Shown: piece after piece, positions 21,409 to 33,222 of the stretch
Layout of the letters: each line of letters begins with the position of its first letter
Position numbering within the stretch: the stretch's first letter is position 1
From: Lindgomyces ingoldianus
Taxonomy: Eukaryota > Ascomycota > Dothideomycetes > Pleosporales > Lindgomycetaceae
Length of the DNA: 64,000 nt
Direction of reading: 5' to 3'
NCBI RefSeq assembly: GCF_010093535.1
Contig: NW_022985164.1
Location: 1,353,629-1,417,628 of the forward strand
Notes under the pieces: generated by a model
The model's input: only the letters and a program-made list of their open reading frames with translations
Told to the model about the DNA's origin: nothing
Databases searched by the model: none
Made by a program: the position numbers and the translations under genes

Positions 21409-23562
21409 TCCTCTTCCTCCTCGTAAACCCTGGTTCCGGCTCCGAGCTATCGTCACGGGGTCGCCCAATCCTACGAGCAAGCCTCCTCTCATCCTCCTTA
21501 GACCTTGTCTTCTGCTCTTCCTCAAGGAAAAACGCATCCCCTAAGACCCCGCCTTTCTTCTGTGGCACCTCTTCAAACGGCACGATAACCTTCTGCATCT
21601 CAGGTCCCCTCGCCGCGCCACGTTGACGGAACTTCTTGAAGTTCTTGCGTCCGTTCCACTCCTCATTCCAGCGGTCACTTCGTACCTTGTTTTGTTGAAG
21701 TTGTTGGTGTGACCGTCGGCCGCCACGTGAGCGAGGCAACACGTCCATTTCCTCGATTTGCACGAGATTACGGATTTCAGAGATATCAACACCATCAAGC
21801 ATTTCGCGGAGGCTTTCTTCGTCGGCGCGCTGCCGTTCTTCTTCTTCTTGGATACGCTGTCGTGCTTGCTCACGCACGTCGATAACCTTGGTGACGTTCT
21901 TTAATTTGTGGACGTTGTCAAGCATCTTTGGTCGACGGGGGTCGGTAAGCGTCGCCTCTGGCTCTAGGGGTACCGAGGGCCCGCGTGTAGCAAGCCGTCG
22001 CTTTCTTATAGCCGCAGCAGTAGGGAAAAGTGTGTGGAGTTGGTCGTTTTCTTCGATGGTTTCGCGAACGGGAGATGGGCACTTCCGACCGATAGGAATG
22101 GAGCGAGATTGGGTGTCTTGGAAGGAATCTTGAACAGGATTGAGTTCCTGAATGCCTTCCTTGGGAGCGTTGTTCATCTTTCGAGATTTGATAGGAGGTT
22201 CGTAGTCGTCAAAGCCGGTGAATCGGCTTTGTGTTATAGCTCGACGGATGGGGCGTTTGCGAGGGATGGTCTTGGGAAGTTCTTCGGGGACTGGAGTGGT
22301 TTCGAGGACTTGGGATGGTGCTCTAGTTCGGGCGACTGGAGTTCGGTCGCGCATTGAGGATTCGGGCGCTGTGGTTGCTGGCATGCTGGAAGCTACTTCT
22401 AGCTTGGATGGCGGTTTCTGGAGGGAAGAGGTGTCCTTCGTGATGATAGCATCAAGAAATTCATTCTGGAGGATGGAGCGCTGATTCAGTGCTTGGTCGA
22501 CACCAGTCACAAAGTTCATAGCCCACTCATCCATCCCTTCTGGCCAATTTGAAAGCCGGACTGTGACAACGGGCAGGCGATCATTTGATTTAGCCCGCCT
22601 CTTTTGACCAGCAGTGTTCTTCACAAACTCGACGTACTCGTCCACAGTAGTCTCACCTGGACGCACATGAAACAGAAGTGCCTTCCCTCCGCCTCCTGCA
22701 ATGGGCTCATGTAAGCTGTTGTACTGACCTTCATCAAGGAAGACGAAGGAAAGCCCATGGAAGACTTCGGCCCTGCCCAGGTCTGGCTCCAACATCTCAT
22801 CTGACCGCTCAATCGGTTCTGCACTTACTGGGGGAATAAATTTCTTTTCATTCGGCCAGCACCTATCAAAGTCCTCCTCAAGCTTTGAAGGCAGATACTT
22901 CTCTGGATCCTCATTCTGGGGAGCAGCGACTTGTATTATAGCGTCGAGAAACTTGCTCGTCACAATAGGAGTACCTGTCACGAGAGCTTGTAGTACTTTT
23001 GGAAGGTTTCGTTTGGTGGACACGACGTGGGTGGTCCTACCGTAGACGAAGTCGGATGAGGTCTTGATATCGAGGGCATGCAGGAGAGCCTTAGTTTCCT
23101 TAGCTTCCTTCGAGGCATACGTGATGACCACTTGAAACCATTTAATTCTTTCCTTGTGGTTAGCTAGTGTTCGTGAGGAAAATAACCGGCAACCACATAC
23201 GTAAATGGAGGATATGTGAATCCCAATTTGATAACATGCTCCGTCCCCGAGAGAAACATGCTGCGCTGTTCCCCCTCCTTATTCGTCAATTTAGTGCCAT
23301 CCACAAAGGTCCCCGAATTGCCACTCAGGTCGGTGATCTCAACCTGAGTCCTCGAATGCAAGTTCGTACCATCTCTTGGCGAGACCTCCGAAACCTTGAG
23401 CATCATATGTTTCCGCGACACTCGTTTGCTGTCGATGAAGCAGGCTTTCCCTTCGCCTGCACCGGTTTTGCCTGGGTTTGTCCGACCGTAGAGGAGCTGC
23501 GTGCCTGGTCGCAGCCAGACTCGCCTCCCTCCAAAGAGGCTTTCGTGCTCGAGGATCCACAT
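21116..23562 (-). CDS. NBS1: Nibrin-like DNA repair protein, MRN/MRX subunit
   Basis: Regulatory subunit of the Mre11-Rad50-Nbs1 complex, which detects double-strand breaks and recruits the Tel1/ATM kinase. Exons on the minus strand: 23562-23201 and 23147-21116, giving 797 residues. The intron is 53 bp with a GTATGT donor, GCTAAC branch point and AAAG acceptor, restoring the FHA-to-BRCT linker (IKWFQVVITYAS). The FHA domain occupies about 1-118, starting MWILEHESLFGG, with GRTNPGK, SRKHMML and DLSGNSGTFVDGTKL. Tandem BRCT-like sequence follows to about 330. The rest is disordered, with a 10-Gln run near residue 705. The C-terminus is acidic and then FRFRRRR, the Tel1-binding type of ending. 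A codon upstream at 23592 is TTG, so the ATG at 23562 is taken. Confidence 0.9.
21376..21406. repeat. CAG/CTG trinucleotide run encoding poly-Gln in NBS1
   Basis: About ten uninterrupted CTG units on the plus strand, read as CAG glutamine codons in the NBS1 C-terminal disordered region. Likely length-variable between strains. Confidence 0.9.
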
Positions 23563-24834
23563 GAGGTTGTGTGGTGGTGAGAATCGGCTCAACTATGGAA
23601 TGTTCGGATGAGACTGGGACATGGTGCTCCAGCTTGGAGGCACCTGTTCGCCGTCGCGAGGTTGCATGGAGGCTCGTGAGGGAGAGTGATTAGGCGGCAA
23701 GCGCGGTTGCCAAGACTTTCACGTGCTCACGTGCTGTCCGCATCACCTTGGTTTCTACACCCTCAGGCTCCTGTTTCACGTCCGTGAATCCTCCCAAGAC
23801 AATGAGCAGTCGCACCACAGTTGCCCGCATCTCTATCATTCAAAGCTCCGCTCATCGCACCTTTAGCTCCACCTCCTTGTCTGGATCCCCCGCCAGATTC
23901 CCAAGCTTGAGTCCCAAGCTTGAAAACGGACCGCCATTATTCCACACGTCTTAATTCAGCAACATTCTCGGTACCATTTCTATATATCAGCGAACAGTCT
24001 CCTCTGAAAATTCTCGGAGCCCATTCACATAGCTAAGTGAAGTCAGGGTGATTGGCATTCGGGTAGTTGACTAAAAAGGCCCCCAGATTGAGAGTCCGGA
24101 AGCTTTACTAGCCAGCATCTCGCCGAAAACCAAACAGGGCTCACTGGTGGCCAAAGTTAAAGCATTTTACAACTGAACCCCACGGCTTACACGTGGAGAA
24201 GAATCGCCGATGCGTTTCGTAAGGCTCCTTACCTTTCACACCATCTCCTGGTTGAGCCAAGGTCAGCAAAAAGAGGAGCTCTAATTAGTCTCCATTTCGG
24301 AGCGGCAACTGCCGGGCCTGCCAATCTCAAATGTCAGACTTTAGTCAGAACTGTATATATAGTGGGATGTAAGCGTAAAACTGACACCTCCATTCCTGCA
24401 CATTGCTTAATTTCCCACAACAACAGGCTTTCAGCTTCAGCTTAGAGAGCTTATGCAGTTTACTCATATTTACACTGATCGGAAGGCGTCCCGTGTCTTT
24501 GCACTCAAAAGAGGATAGTCTGGCGAGCCTGCAGTAATTCTATCCCGGATCGAGATAACCTGCATGCAATCGAGGACTTAGGTTCCACCCAAACCTTGGA
24601 GAAGCTGACATTTACTCGCACTTTGTGGCTAGGTGAGGCAAACCTATTGGATCAGCATGCGTGCCCAAGTATTTGGATAGACGCCCTAGTTCGCCCTGAT
24701 CCTACCTTCGTGTGACCAAGTGGGATCAGCAAATAAGCATATAAAGGTTCTAGGTCGCTCTAATCTGAATTATAAACTCAATACATCAGTTTCTCATCCA
24801 TCACAGTCTCACATTTGACCTCCATTACTTCACT
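23563..24834. promoter_or_regulatory. Intergenic region between NBS1 and the GMC gene
   Basis: 1272 bases. Near the GMC gene, TATAAA at 24740-24745 lies 90 bases before its ATG. A 50-codon frame at 23802-23954 (+) starts MSSRTTVARISIIQ and looks like a mitochondrial presequence, but then stops; see findings. Nothing else recognised between 23960 and 24700. Confidence 0.45.
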
Positions 24835-27005
24835 ATGTCTGCAGAAGACTTCGTCCAGAAATCTTACGACTACGTTATTTGCGGAGGCGGGACAGCAGGT
24901 CTCGTGCTCGCAGCTCGCCTCAGTGAAGACCCGAATATCACTGTTGGCGTTTTGGAAGCTGGAGAAAATCGATTGAATGATCCCTTGATTGACGCTCCCG
25001 CTCTTTACATTCAAACATGGGAGAAGCCGGAGTATGACTGGTGTTTCAAGACAGTGCCTCAAGCAAGTAACCACCAATCATCTCTAGTCTGATTCTATAT
25101 GCTGATGTCTTGTGCAGAAAGGGACTGCGAATCGTGTTCATGGATGGGCTCGAGGGAAGGTCCTTGGAGGATCATCGGCCATCAACTACAACATGTTCTC
25201 GATGGCCTCTAGACAGGATCTCGACAATTGGGCCGAGCTAGGGAACAAGGGATGGTGGGTGTTGGTCCTTTAGCAGGCGCAGAGGTACTCACATGTTCAA
25301 GGGGTTTCAATGATATGGCTCCGTACTACCGCAAATTCGAGACGTATAATCCACCATCTAAGATTCTGTCCTCCAAGATTAACGATAGATATGTCGACCC
25401 GCTTCTTCGGGGAACGAGCGGTCCGATTCAGGTGTGTGCCGTAAGCTATCAGTAAATGTCCAAAACTCATGTTTTCAGATTTCATTCTGCGAGGCCGACT
25501 TCCAATGGGCCCAAGAAGCATGGCCAGAGACATGCATCAATGCAGGGTATGATTTAGCTTTGGATTAGTTCATTTCTTCGGCCTCTAATTCTCACAGGTA
25601 TCCGGCTCCAAAAGATCCACGTAGTGGTTCCGCTATCGGGGGGTTTAATCAACTCACCACTGTTAATCCTAAGACGATGCAGAGAAGGCTAGTTTCCCAG
25701 GGCAGATTATTTCATATTCGCTAAATTTTCTTAGTTACTCTGCGAGAGATTACTATGAACCCAATGCCGGCCGACGAAATCTCTCCGTACTGACCGAAGC
25801 ACTGGTCGCTAAAATTGAGTTTGAGAAGGGTGGTTCTGGCAACGCCATAGCAACGGGAGTGAAATTCTTTGCAAGTGGCGCTGAGCACACAGTTAAGGCA
25901 AACAAGGAAGTCATTGTGTGTGGTGGAGTCATCTGTTCTCCCCAGATCCTGGAACTCTCTGGCATCGGTTCTGCCAGTCGTCTTCAGAATGTCGGCATTG
26001 AGATTGTAGTTGACAATCCCAATGTTGGCGAGAATCTTAATGAACATTCTGCCACAGGCATCTCCCTGGCAAGTGATATCCCCTTACAATGGCTATATTT
26101 CTATACTTACAATCTTTCAGGCAGTCAAGGACGAATACCCCACAGCAGAAGTCCTCCTTCGCAATCCCGAGATCGCACAGCAAGCCATGGAGGCATACAT
26201 TACTCACAAAGCTGGCCCATTTGCGAATGCTCCAACAACTACCGGATTCGTGTCCCTGTCACTTGCCGACCCGAACCTCGCGGACCCAGAAAAGCACATT
26301 AACACCCTCATATCAGATTTCCAGAAAGCCAATCCCGATGCGGACCCGGCCGGGCGTGCACCACTACTCGGACGTCAAATTCTTGACCCCAAAGAAGCCA
26401 TTGCACAAGTAGTCTTGCTTTCAGTCGGCGCAGATATTCGTAACTCGGATTCTGCTGCAAAGCTCTTCATGCACGATGCACCTGGAAATTGGATTACATT
26501 AGGGGTGTGCAGCACGCGGTCTCTTTCTCGCGGTAGCGTACACATTGAATCACCCGACCCTAAGAAACACCCAGTCATTGATCCTGCATACTACTCGCAT
26601 CCTCTTGACCTTGATCTGGCTGCCCGTGGTATCCTGCACGCTATTTCTCTCACTCAGTACGAGCCCCTGCACTCCAAGATGAAGCGGGATGAGAAGGGCG
26701 GTCTAATCCTGCCTCCATGGATACCAGCGATTCCCACGACTTTGGAAGAGGCGAAAGAAGTTGCTTCTAGTAATACAGTGACTGAATATCACCCAATTGG
26801 TACCTGTGCAATGCTACCGAAGGAGAAAGGAGGTGTTGTAGATAGCGATTGTAAGGTCTACGGAACGAGTAATGTTCGGGTTGTGGATGCTAGTATCTTC
26901 CCTACAAATGTGCAAGGAAACATTATTTCCCTCATCTATGCTGTTGCGGAGAAGGCAGCGGATATCATTAAAGGGAAGACGTCAGATGAGGTGAACGGGC
27001 ATTAG
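24835..27005 (+). CDS. GMC-family FAD oxidoreductase with GC-AG intron(s)
   Basis: Glucose-methanol-choline family flavoenzyme; the alcohol substrate is unknown. Model: 24835-25062, 25118-25254, 25302-25431, 25479-25546, 25598-25687, 25735-26068, 26121-27005, giving 623 residues. FAD-binding GGGTAG at 17-22 with VLEAGE at 39-44, then ARGKVLGGSSAINYN (second GMC signature region). Catalytic His553 lies in TEYHPIGTCAM; the second position is Asn592 (FPTNVQGN), the His/Asn pair found in part of the family. No signal peptide is seen, so it is probably intracellular. Intron 5 needs a GC donor (AG|GCTAGT). Introns 1 and 6 read best with GC donors (GCAAGT), although GT donors four bases downstream, with acceptors shifted by four, also keep frame. 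Confidence 0.88.
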
Positions 27006-27685
27006 GCAGAGATTCCGCTCCTCCCTACCCACTACCCGGATCCAGCTAGCGGAGATAAATTTAAGGTCTACAATTCCCATTGGCGTTCTGTCCAGTGGTG
27101 TCAGGATTCCCTCTTTGAGTACGTGATGTGACTTGGAGGCGGTCAGCTACTGAAAGACCTCCTTTACTCAAGTCTATTTTGCCTGACAGCTTGGCCGACC
27201 TAGAACAACAGCACTACCAACCAAACACACTCTCTCGTATTGATATCACCATACATTCCTCGAAGCCGAATCCACATTCCGCGTCGAGAGCGTAATTGAG
27301 GCCCTGGAGGTTTGAAAGCAAGGAACTTCACCGCCTACAGGACTAACTTAAGCGCTCAAACCCTACCAAATATGCATTCAAAGCTCAGCCTACGACTCTG
27401 AGAGAAGTAGGACTCCTCAGAAAGCCCACGTAAAGCCCACCAACTAGAGAGCAGAGGTTGTCCCGCGGTACGTATCTAATATCAATATTCACCACGTACC
27501 CTGAATCCTGGACGCCTAGATTAGAAGATACTGGTTGGTAGATCTTCCTGCTATTTTGCACTACGTATTAATATAACTGGCACTGGATGAAACTCGGAAC
27601 ACTTTAAAATTCAATTGTGGACTTCACAACTCCAAGAAGTGGGTTGTGTGTAGGTGAGGAGGTCTTTGAGCAACTCTAGCGCTAG
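27006..27685. other. Intergenic, no gene seen
   Basis: 680 bases behind the GMC gene. The short motif ACTCCAAGAA occurs twice (27629-27638 and 27687-27696). No gene or RNA recognised. Confidence 0.4.
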
Positions 27686-28434
27686 TACTCCAAGAATGGC
27701 AAGACCTTTCGACTCTTGGATCTCCCTGAGGAACTCTGCTTGGAGATATATGGGTTGGTACGGCTAGACGATATCTATCCACGCGTGAGCGAGGTGAGTC
27801 CGGGGAGGAATTGTGTAGCTTTGAGTACGTCCACATCCCGAGGCCCCGGTGGCGCTGTTGGATGGTATGCATGATGCAGCGGACGAGATCCTGCAACTAC
27901 CAACCGCACTTAGGTACCTGGGAAATATCTTCTGCCCAATCTCTGACGACTTGGTAGGATGTTCTGCTTTCTGCTCGACGTGCTGGGACCTACTCACCTC
28001 ATCTTGGACAATAGAGATGGGAGACAATGCGCAACACGCAGACCAAATTCACTCTACGTTTCAAGAGAAGACCACCAAGCTGATACTGACCTTTGCTATG
28101 GAACACGTGCCCCATATTCCAGAGGCTGACTTCGAGGGATACATTAAGGTAAGTACAAAGGTGAAATTTGACCTCTACTCTTGTAAAACCTTAAGAGAAC
28201 CCAGATGCGGCTGAGTCTACGAAGAACGTCGAGGATCTGGGTGAGAATGATTTGCAATTCTTAAAAGCAGTGTTTAGGATTGAACTGCCGCTTTATCTTT
28301 ATTTTACAGGCCGCCAGAATACGAATGCACTTACAAGTCCGGATTTTGGGGTGTTGGAAGGATGTACCCGCAGGTATAATAAACCGGAGCCACGTACGCT
28401 TTTCGAAAATTATAAGTTTAGTTATAACGATTAA
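27686..28434 (+). CDS. F-box-like hypothetical protein, start codon not found
   Basis: Three exons join in one frame: about 27686-27793, 27843-28148, 28198-28434. Exon 1 reads RLLDLPEELCLEIYGLV, an F-box-like motif (LPxELxLxIYxLV) used to dock substrate adaptors to Skp1. Exon 2 encodes about 102 residues with a CSAFCSTCW stretch; exon 3 about 78 more (ending ENYKFSYND). Donors are GTGAGT and GTAAGT; both introns are 49 bp. The first acceptor (CCGAG) is weak. The continuous coding sense across both joins argues for a real or recently real gene. Upstream of exon 1 the frame meets TAG at 27683-27685 with no ATG, so a 5' exon was missed or lost. It could be a pseudogene. Function beyond the F-box is unknown. 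Confidence 0.45.
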
Positions 28435-29074
28435 GCTATGAGCGAGGGCAGAGTATGTCGAACGCATTGTTCCTGCATCACCGCGAGGACAATGCTTGAG
28501 ATGAGAGACAACGATACGTATAAGGCCCACGTGGATTGACAATGGGATAGTGCCAAAGGTCCTTTGAGGGACTCCCTAGTTACTTACTAGAGGGAAGGAT
28601 TTTCTCGACTTCCAATACACTCCAGAATAATCAAAGATCACTCTGTAAAATTTGCTTACCTGAAGTGAGGATCTAAGGCATTTTCATCAATAAGCGTTGG
28701 ATTCTCACACGTCCATACCCTTCCTTGCACCATCCAGCCTCGGCAACTTTCCAGAACATCCTCGATCGCCCCAAACATGGCCTGAATTCACATGGGTTTT
28801 TATTTCCAGTGGACTGACACTGAAGAGGCGTCGTCTTGTCGACCCACTGAAATCAGGCCATGCAGCCAAGCCATCTTACCCTCTCCGGCAAGGCGCATCC
28901 TGGGGCTGATGTCTGTGGGGAGCACCAACTCGGCAATCATTATCAGGACCGAGGCACGATGCTGCATTATTTGATCGGTGTCCCTGCGCGGATACGATAT
29001 GTTTTACTACATATACTTTGATCTGAGCTAACCTCTGCACTTACCTACAGCTTCTAGAGGACTAGATAGACATC
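28435..29074. other. Intergenic, acyl-CoA dehydrogenase upstream region
   Basis: 640 bases. The frame at 28697-28909 has no recognisable motif and no good joins. Nothing else seen. Confidence 0.4.
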
Positions 29075-30578
29075 ATGCCGACTGCGTCAAAGAGGATTCC
29101 TGCAGTCGTACGGCCGCTGGTGAGTGAGCGTGCGGCGAAGACTCTTGATCTTGTAAGTTATCGTAGCTTTGCCTCAATACCTTCTGTATATATTCTGATG
29201 ATGGTAACTAGGTCGAGAAATTCGTGAACGAAGAATGCCTCCCCGCCGATCCCGTTTACCACGCCCAGCTCGGCGAAGGCCCGGGTCGTTGGGATTACCC
29301 GCCTATAATGGACGACCTGAAGGCGAAAGCGCGAGCCCTTGGCCTCTGGAACATGTTCCTCGCAAAAGGGCATTATAAAGAGGGCGCAGGCTTCACCAAC
29401 CTCGAATACGGCTTGATGTGCGAACAGCTCGGCAGATCGAGGGTTGCGTCAGAAGCAATGAATAATTCTGCACCAGATACCGGTAATATGGAAGTGCTGG
29501 CGAAGTATGGATCGGAAGCGCTGAAGAAGAGGTGGTTGGAGCCGCTGTTGAATGGAGAGATTAGGAGTTGTTATGTTATGACGGAGCCAGGGGTCGCGTC
29601 GAGTGATGCAACGAATGTTAGTTTAAGTATTAAGAGGGATGGGGACTCGTACGTGCTCAATGGCCAGGTTAGTCTTCCTCTGATACAGCTCTTATATGAT
29701 TCTAATTTGTGGTAGAAATGGTGGATTTCAGGAGCTGGTGACCCTAGGTGCAAGGTCTACGTAATCATTGGGAAGACAAATCCAAATCACCCCGACAAGT
29801 ATAAACAGCAGTCGATTATTGTTGTTCCAACAGATACTCCAGGTATTGAGGTCAAGCGCATGCTCTCAGTCTACGGCTACGATGATGCTCCACATGGCCA
29901 TGCGCATATAATCTTCAGGGATGTACGGGTCCCGGCAGAGAATATTGTGTTGGGTGAAGGAAGAGGCTTTGAGGTTATGCAAGGGCGTATGGGTCCAGGC
30001 CGTATCCACCACGCTATGCGAAGTATTGGAGCTGTGAGTACTCAAAAGACATAACACGTCGATCTAACATTGACGACTTCAAGGCCGAAGAAGCTCTGAA
30101 CTGGCTCCTGAAACGAGCAAACGATGAAAAGAAGAAGCCCTTTGGCAAACTCCTCTCCCAACAAGGTGTCATCCTTCAGTGGATAGCCAAGTCGCGTATT
30201 GAGGTCGATGCAGCACGCCTCATTGTTCTCAACGCCGCTGCAGCTATCGACTCCGGTGATGCTAAGACAGCCTTGATGGAAATCGCGCAGGCAAAGATTC
30301 TCGTCCCGACCATGGCTTTGACCGTGATCGATCGGGCTGTGCAGACGTATGGTGCGGAAGGTGTCTGCCAAGACACGCCTCTGGCCTATATGTGGGCTCA
30401 AGTTAGGACAGTAAGGATTGCAGATGGACCGGATGAGGCGCATTTGGAGCAGCTGGGAAGGAGAGAGAATAAGAGGGCTAAGGAGGCGAGCGATTTGATT
30501 CAAAAACAGTCGGAAATTACGGATGCATTGATGCGGAAGTGGGGGGCTAAGGAAGTTGGACCTTGCCCAAGATTGTAA
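29075..30578 (+). CDS. Acyl-CoA dehydrogenase family protein (ACAD10/11-like)
   Basis: FAD enzyme that introduces the alpha-beta double bond into acyl-CoA. Exons 29075-29152, 29212-29667, 29716-30033, 30084-30578, giving 448 residues; three short GT-AG introns keep frame. N-terminal helical domain, then [16 protein letters not shown] (the ACAD signature region of the beta domain), [21 protein letters not shown] and a C-terminal helical domain with [20 protein letters not shown]. The sequence [12 protein letters not shown] near the end matches the ACAD10/11-like branch, where the base is not the MCAD-type Glu. There is no strong mitochondrial presequence and no clear PTS1 at the end (PCPRL), so location is open. 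Possibly active on unusual, for example hydroxylated or branched, acyl chains; this is inference from the branch. Confidence 0.87.
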
Positions 30579-31451
30579 AAGTGGGTTCATCTCTGTTGAG
30601 CGTTGGTCTGTATGCTATTTAATCTGAATGTTTTCGAGCGATTCTTGATTGGTGATATCGCACCTCAAGAATTTCTGTTTTGGGATGATGAATCAATACC
30701 GAGGGATATGTATTGCAGCTGTAGTAGTATGCAAGCGTCAGTTGACCTCTACATGCAAGCTAAGCACTCCATGTTCTCCACATTCTTGAAAGAAACATCA
30801 GGGTTTCAGTCTTGCTCCGACTTTTCAGCTGCTCTTACTAACCTGCTTGTGAATGACGACCGTCTACAATAATCCAGATAAGGTGAGCTGCACGTCCCAA
30901 AACTACTAAAAATTAGAAAAACAGGATCTTGATATCTCAAAAACGGCACAATAATGAAACCAAAATAATAATTAGCTTTGTATACAGATTTTGTGGCTCA
31001 TATCTGACTCTAAATGTAATTTATTAAATAATTCTCGAGGTAGTTTTAGCAATTCAGCTTAAAATTAGAGGCCAAACCTTGATACTTTCTTAACGTCTAA
31101 ACTCATTACCCACGACCTTTAACAGCAGTCATAAAATTTCTCAAAGCAGGTATCAAAAGCTATACTATATAGATATTTAGAACTAATTATCAAGTCGTTT
31201 ATCAGATATCAAGATATCTGTTTTCTGATTTTTGGTCGATCTTGGGGCGCACAGCTCACTAGTAGAACAGGATACAGAAAACTCTTGGGTCTCCGGAGGA
31301 CCCGCCCGCTGTGACATCCTGAACACCCCCAAGGTCCCGTCTCGAGGGAAGAGCATCTCCCTAGATCTATATACGACGTAACACTGGTGATAGCGAAAAT
31401 GGCGAGGAATACAATTGTAAGGCGATTTCCATTAAACCTCCCAGCTGTGAT
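30579..31451. other. Intergenic, with an A+T-rich core
   Basis: 873 bases between the acyl-CoA dehydrogenase and the SMP-30-like gene. 30885-31240 is clearly A+T-rich, with runs such as TAAAAATTAG and TTTATTAAATAATT, unlike the surroundings. No element ends or coding remnant were recognised. Confidence 0.45.
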
Positions 31452-32705
31452 ATGGCGCATGCTGAGCTAAAATTGGTCAAGTATCTCCTAATCCTCGCAC
31501 TTGTTGGGCCATACTTGTACGATCGGTACCTCGCCTATTGGCCCATGGTCGCAAATTTACCAAGTCGGATGAAGCCTATATACACATTTAGATCTCACGA
31601 ACTGAAATTTCAAGACCGAATAAGGAATTGCGAGGATGTTGTGCTGGACGAGGGCATGGGGTTGGCGATTCTGAGTTGCGATGCGGGGAGAGATAGGTGG
31701 AATACTGTTATGGTGAGAAAATTTCTATGGCATCCGTTCAGCTTCATTGAGCTCTTTATCTCAACTTAGAAACGATGGAGTGTGTTGAGTCAACAACAGG
31801 CATCTTTCCATCCCGAAAAGGGTATCATAAGCGGTGGCCTCTATCTCTATGACTACTCAACCTCCAATCTCCCAGATTCAGACGCCCTAAAGCCGCTGAC
31901 ACTTAAAAACTTCGACACCACCGACTTCCACCCCCTAGGCATAGACTTTGACGCCGCGACGTCCACACTCTACGTCGTCAACCACGCGCAATCCGGCTCC
32001 GCAATCGAAGTCTTCAACCTCTCTGTCAAATCCGCAATCGCGACCCACGTCCAGACTTTCAAGCACCAACTCTTGCACTCCCCAAATGCCATCCAAGTCC
32101 TAGGCAAAGGGAAAATCTTGTTCACAAACGACCACTACATCCGCGCCTCATTGTCACCTTTCTTGTCTCAAGTCGAAACCTGGGGTGGGATCCCGGGTGG
32201 CAGCGTGATATATGTTGATCTCGCGGACCCGCTGGCTGCAAAGACGGTTGCGTGGGTGCCGTTTGCAAATGGTATTGTGATGTTGAATCAAACCACCTTA
32301 GCGGTAGCCAGTAGTTCGAAGCCCGGGGTGCTATTCTACACCGTGACGCCGCAGTATGATCTCCAGTACAAAGGCTTCATCCGCACGCCTTCGACAGTCG
32401 ATAACATCTCCGTCGACGGCAAAGGTAAGCTCTTGATAGCCGGGCATCCATTCCCTCCTACGTTATTCACAGTCGCGAAGAACCGTTGGCGGTGTGATTT
32501 GGAGAGTGAGGAGGCGGATGAGAAGGAGGCTTGTCGATGTAATGCGCCGAGTTGGACCGCGGAGTGGAGTGAGGGGGATGGGCTTAGGGATTTGTATAAA
32601 GGGTTTGAGATTTGTAGTAGTAGCAGTGTGGTTAGGGATACGGGGAGGGGGGTGGGGATTATTAGTGGGCTGTATGAGAGGGGGATTATGGTGTTTAAGG
32701 ACTAG
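31452..32705 (+). CDS. Paraoxonase/SMP-30-like beta-propeller esterase
   Basis: Calcium-dependent six-blade propeller of the arylesterase/gluconolactonase group; hydrolyses esters or lactones. Exons 31452-31712 and 31770-32705 (57-bp GTGAGA...TTAG intron), 398 residues. Residues 8-28 form one hydrophobic helix (LVKYLLILALVGPYLY), an uncleaved signal anchor as in paraoxonases, so the enzyme is likely membrane-tethered and lumenal or extracellular. Propeller motifs: CEDVVLDEGMGLAILS, HSPNAIQVLGKGKILFTNDH (PON-type Ca ligands Asn and Asp in SPN and TND), and a late TVDNISVDGKGKLLIAGHP. The sequence around the intron (residues 88-105) is the least family-like; a slightly different splice is possible. 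Confidence 0.82.
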
Positions 32706-33222
32706 GTGATGGGGAAATGAATGGATTCTGTGGATTTGTATATACCGGTAGGGATTCCCGGTGCTACTCACGATCTTCTTGAATTCCAAACGTGATCTAG
32801 CAAGGGAGTAAAGAGGACACTGCTATGCTATCAAGATTCCGTGGTGGGTCATAGTATCGCCTCAACCTACCTACGGCCAAGGCCTAATGCTGCACAGATA
32901 ACGTATGTAATATATATCTCAATAAGTAAAAGGGGGTATATTCTTAACTAATGTCATCTGATCCCAAGGAGCCAACTAATGCAAATACTGAAGGGCGCAA
33001 CAACTCCCGCTGAGCGTTCAAGAACGAAAAGGTTGGAAACGCTGCAAATCCAGTATGCAAATCGGCCCAAACGCCTACACCAACAACCATGCGATATAGC
33101 TAAGAAGAAAGAATGAAAGAGAGGGAAATGATGAAGAAAGGAGCTCGAGGGCCAAACTAGCCAATTACAACAAATTAGGCATGACGTCGTGAATAAATCC
33201 AATCAAAGGAGAGAAGAAGTGT
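32706..33222. other. Convergent 3' region
   Basis: 517 bases between the SMP-30-like gene (+) and GPC1 (-) stops, moderately A+T-rich near 32880-32960. Nothing recognised. Confidence 0.4.
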
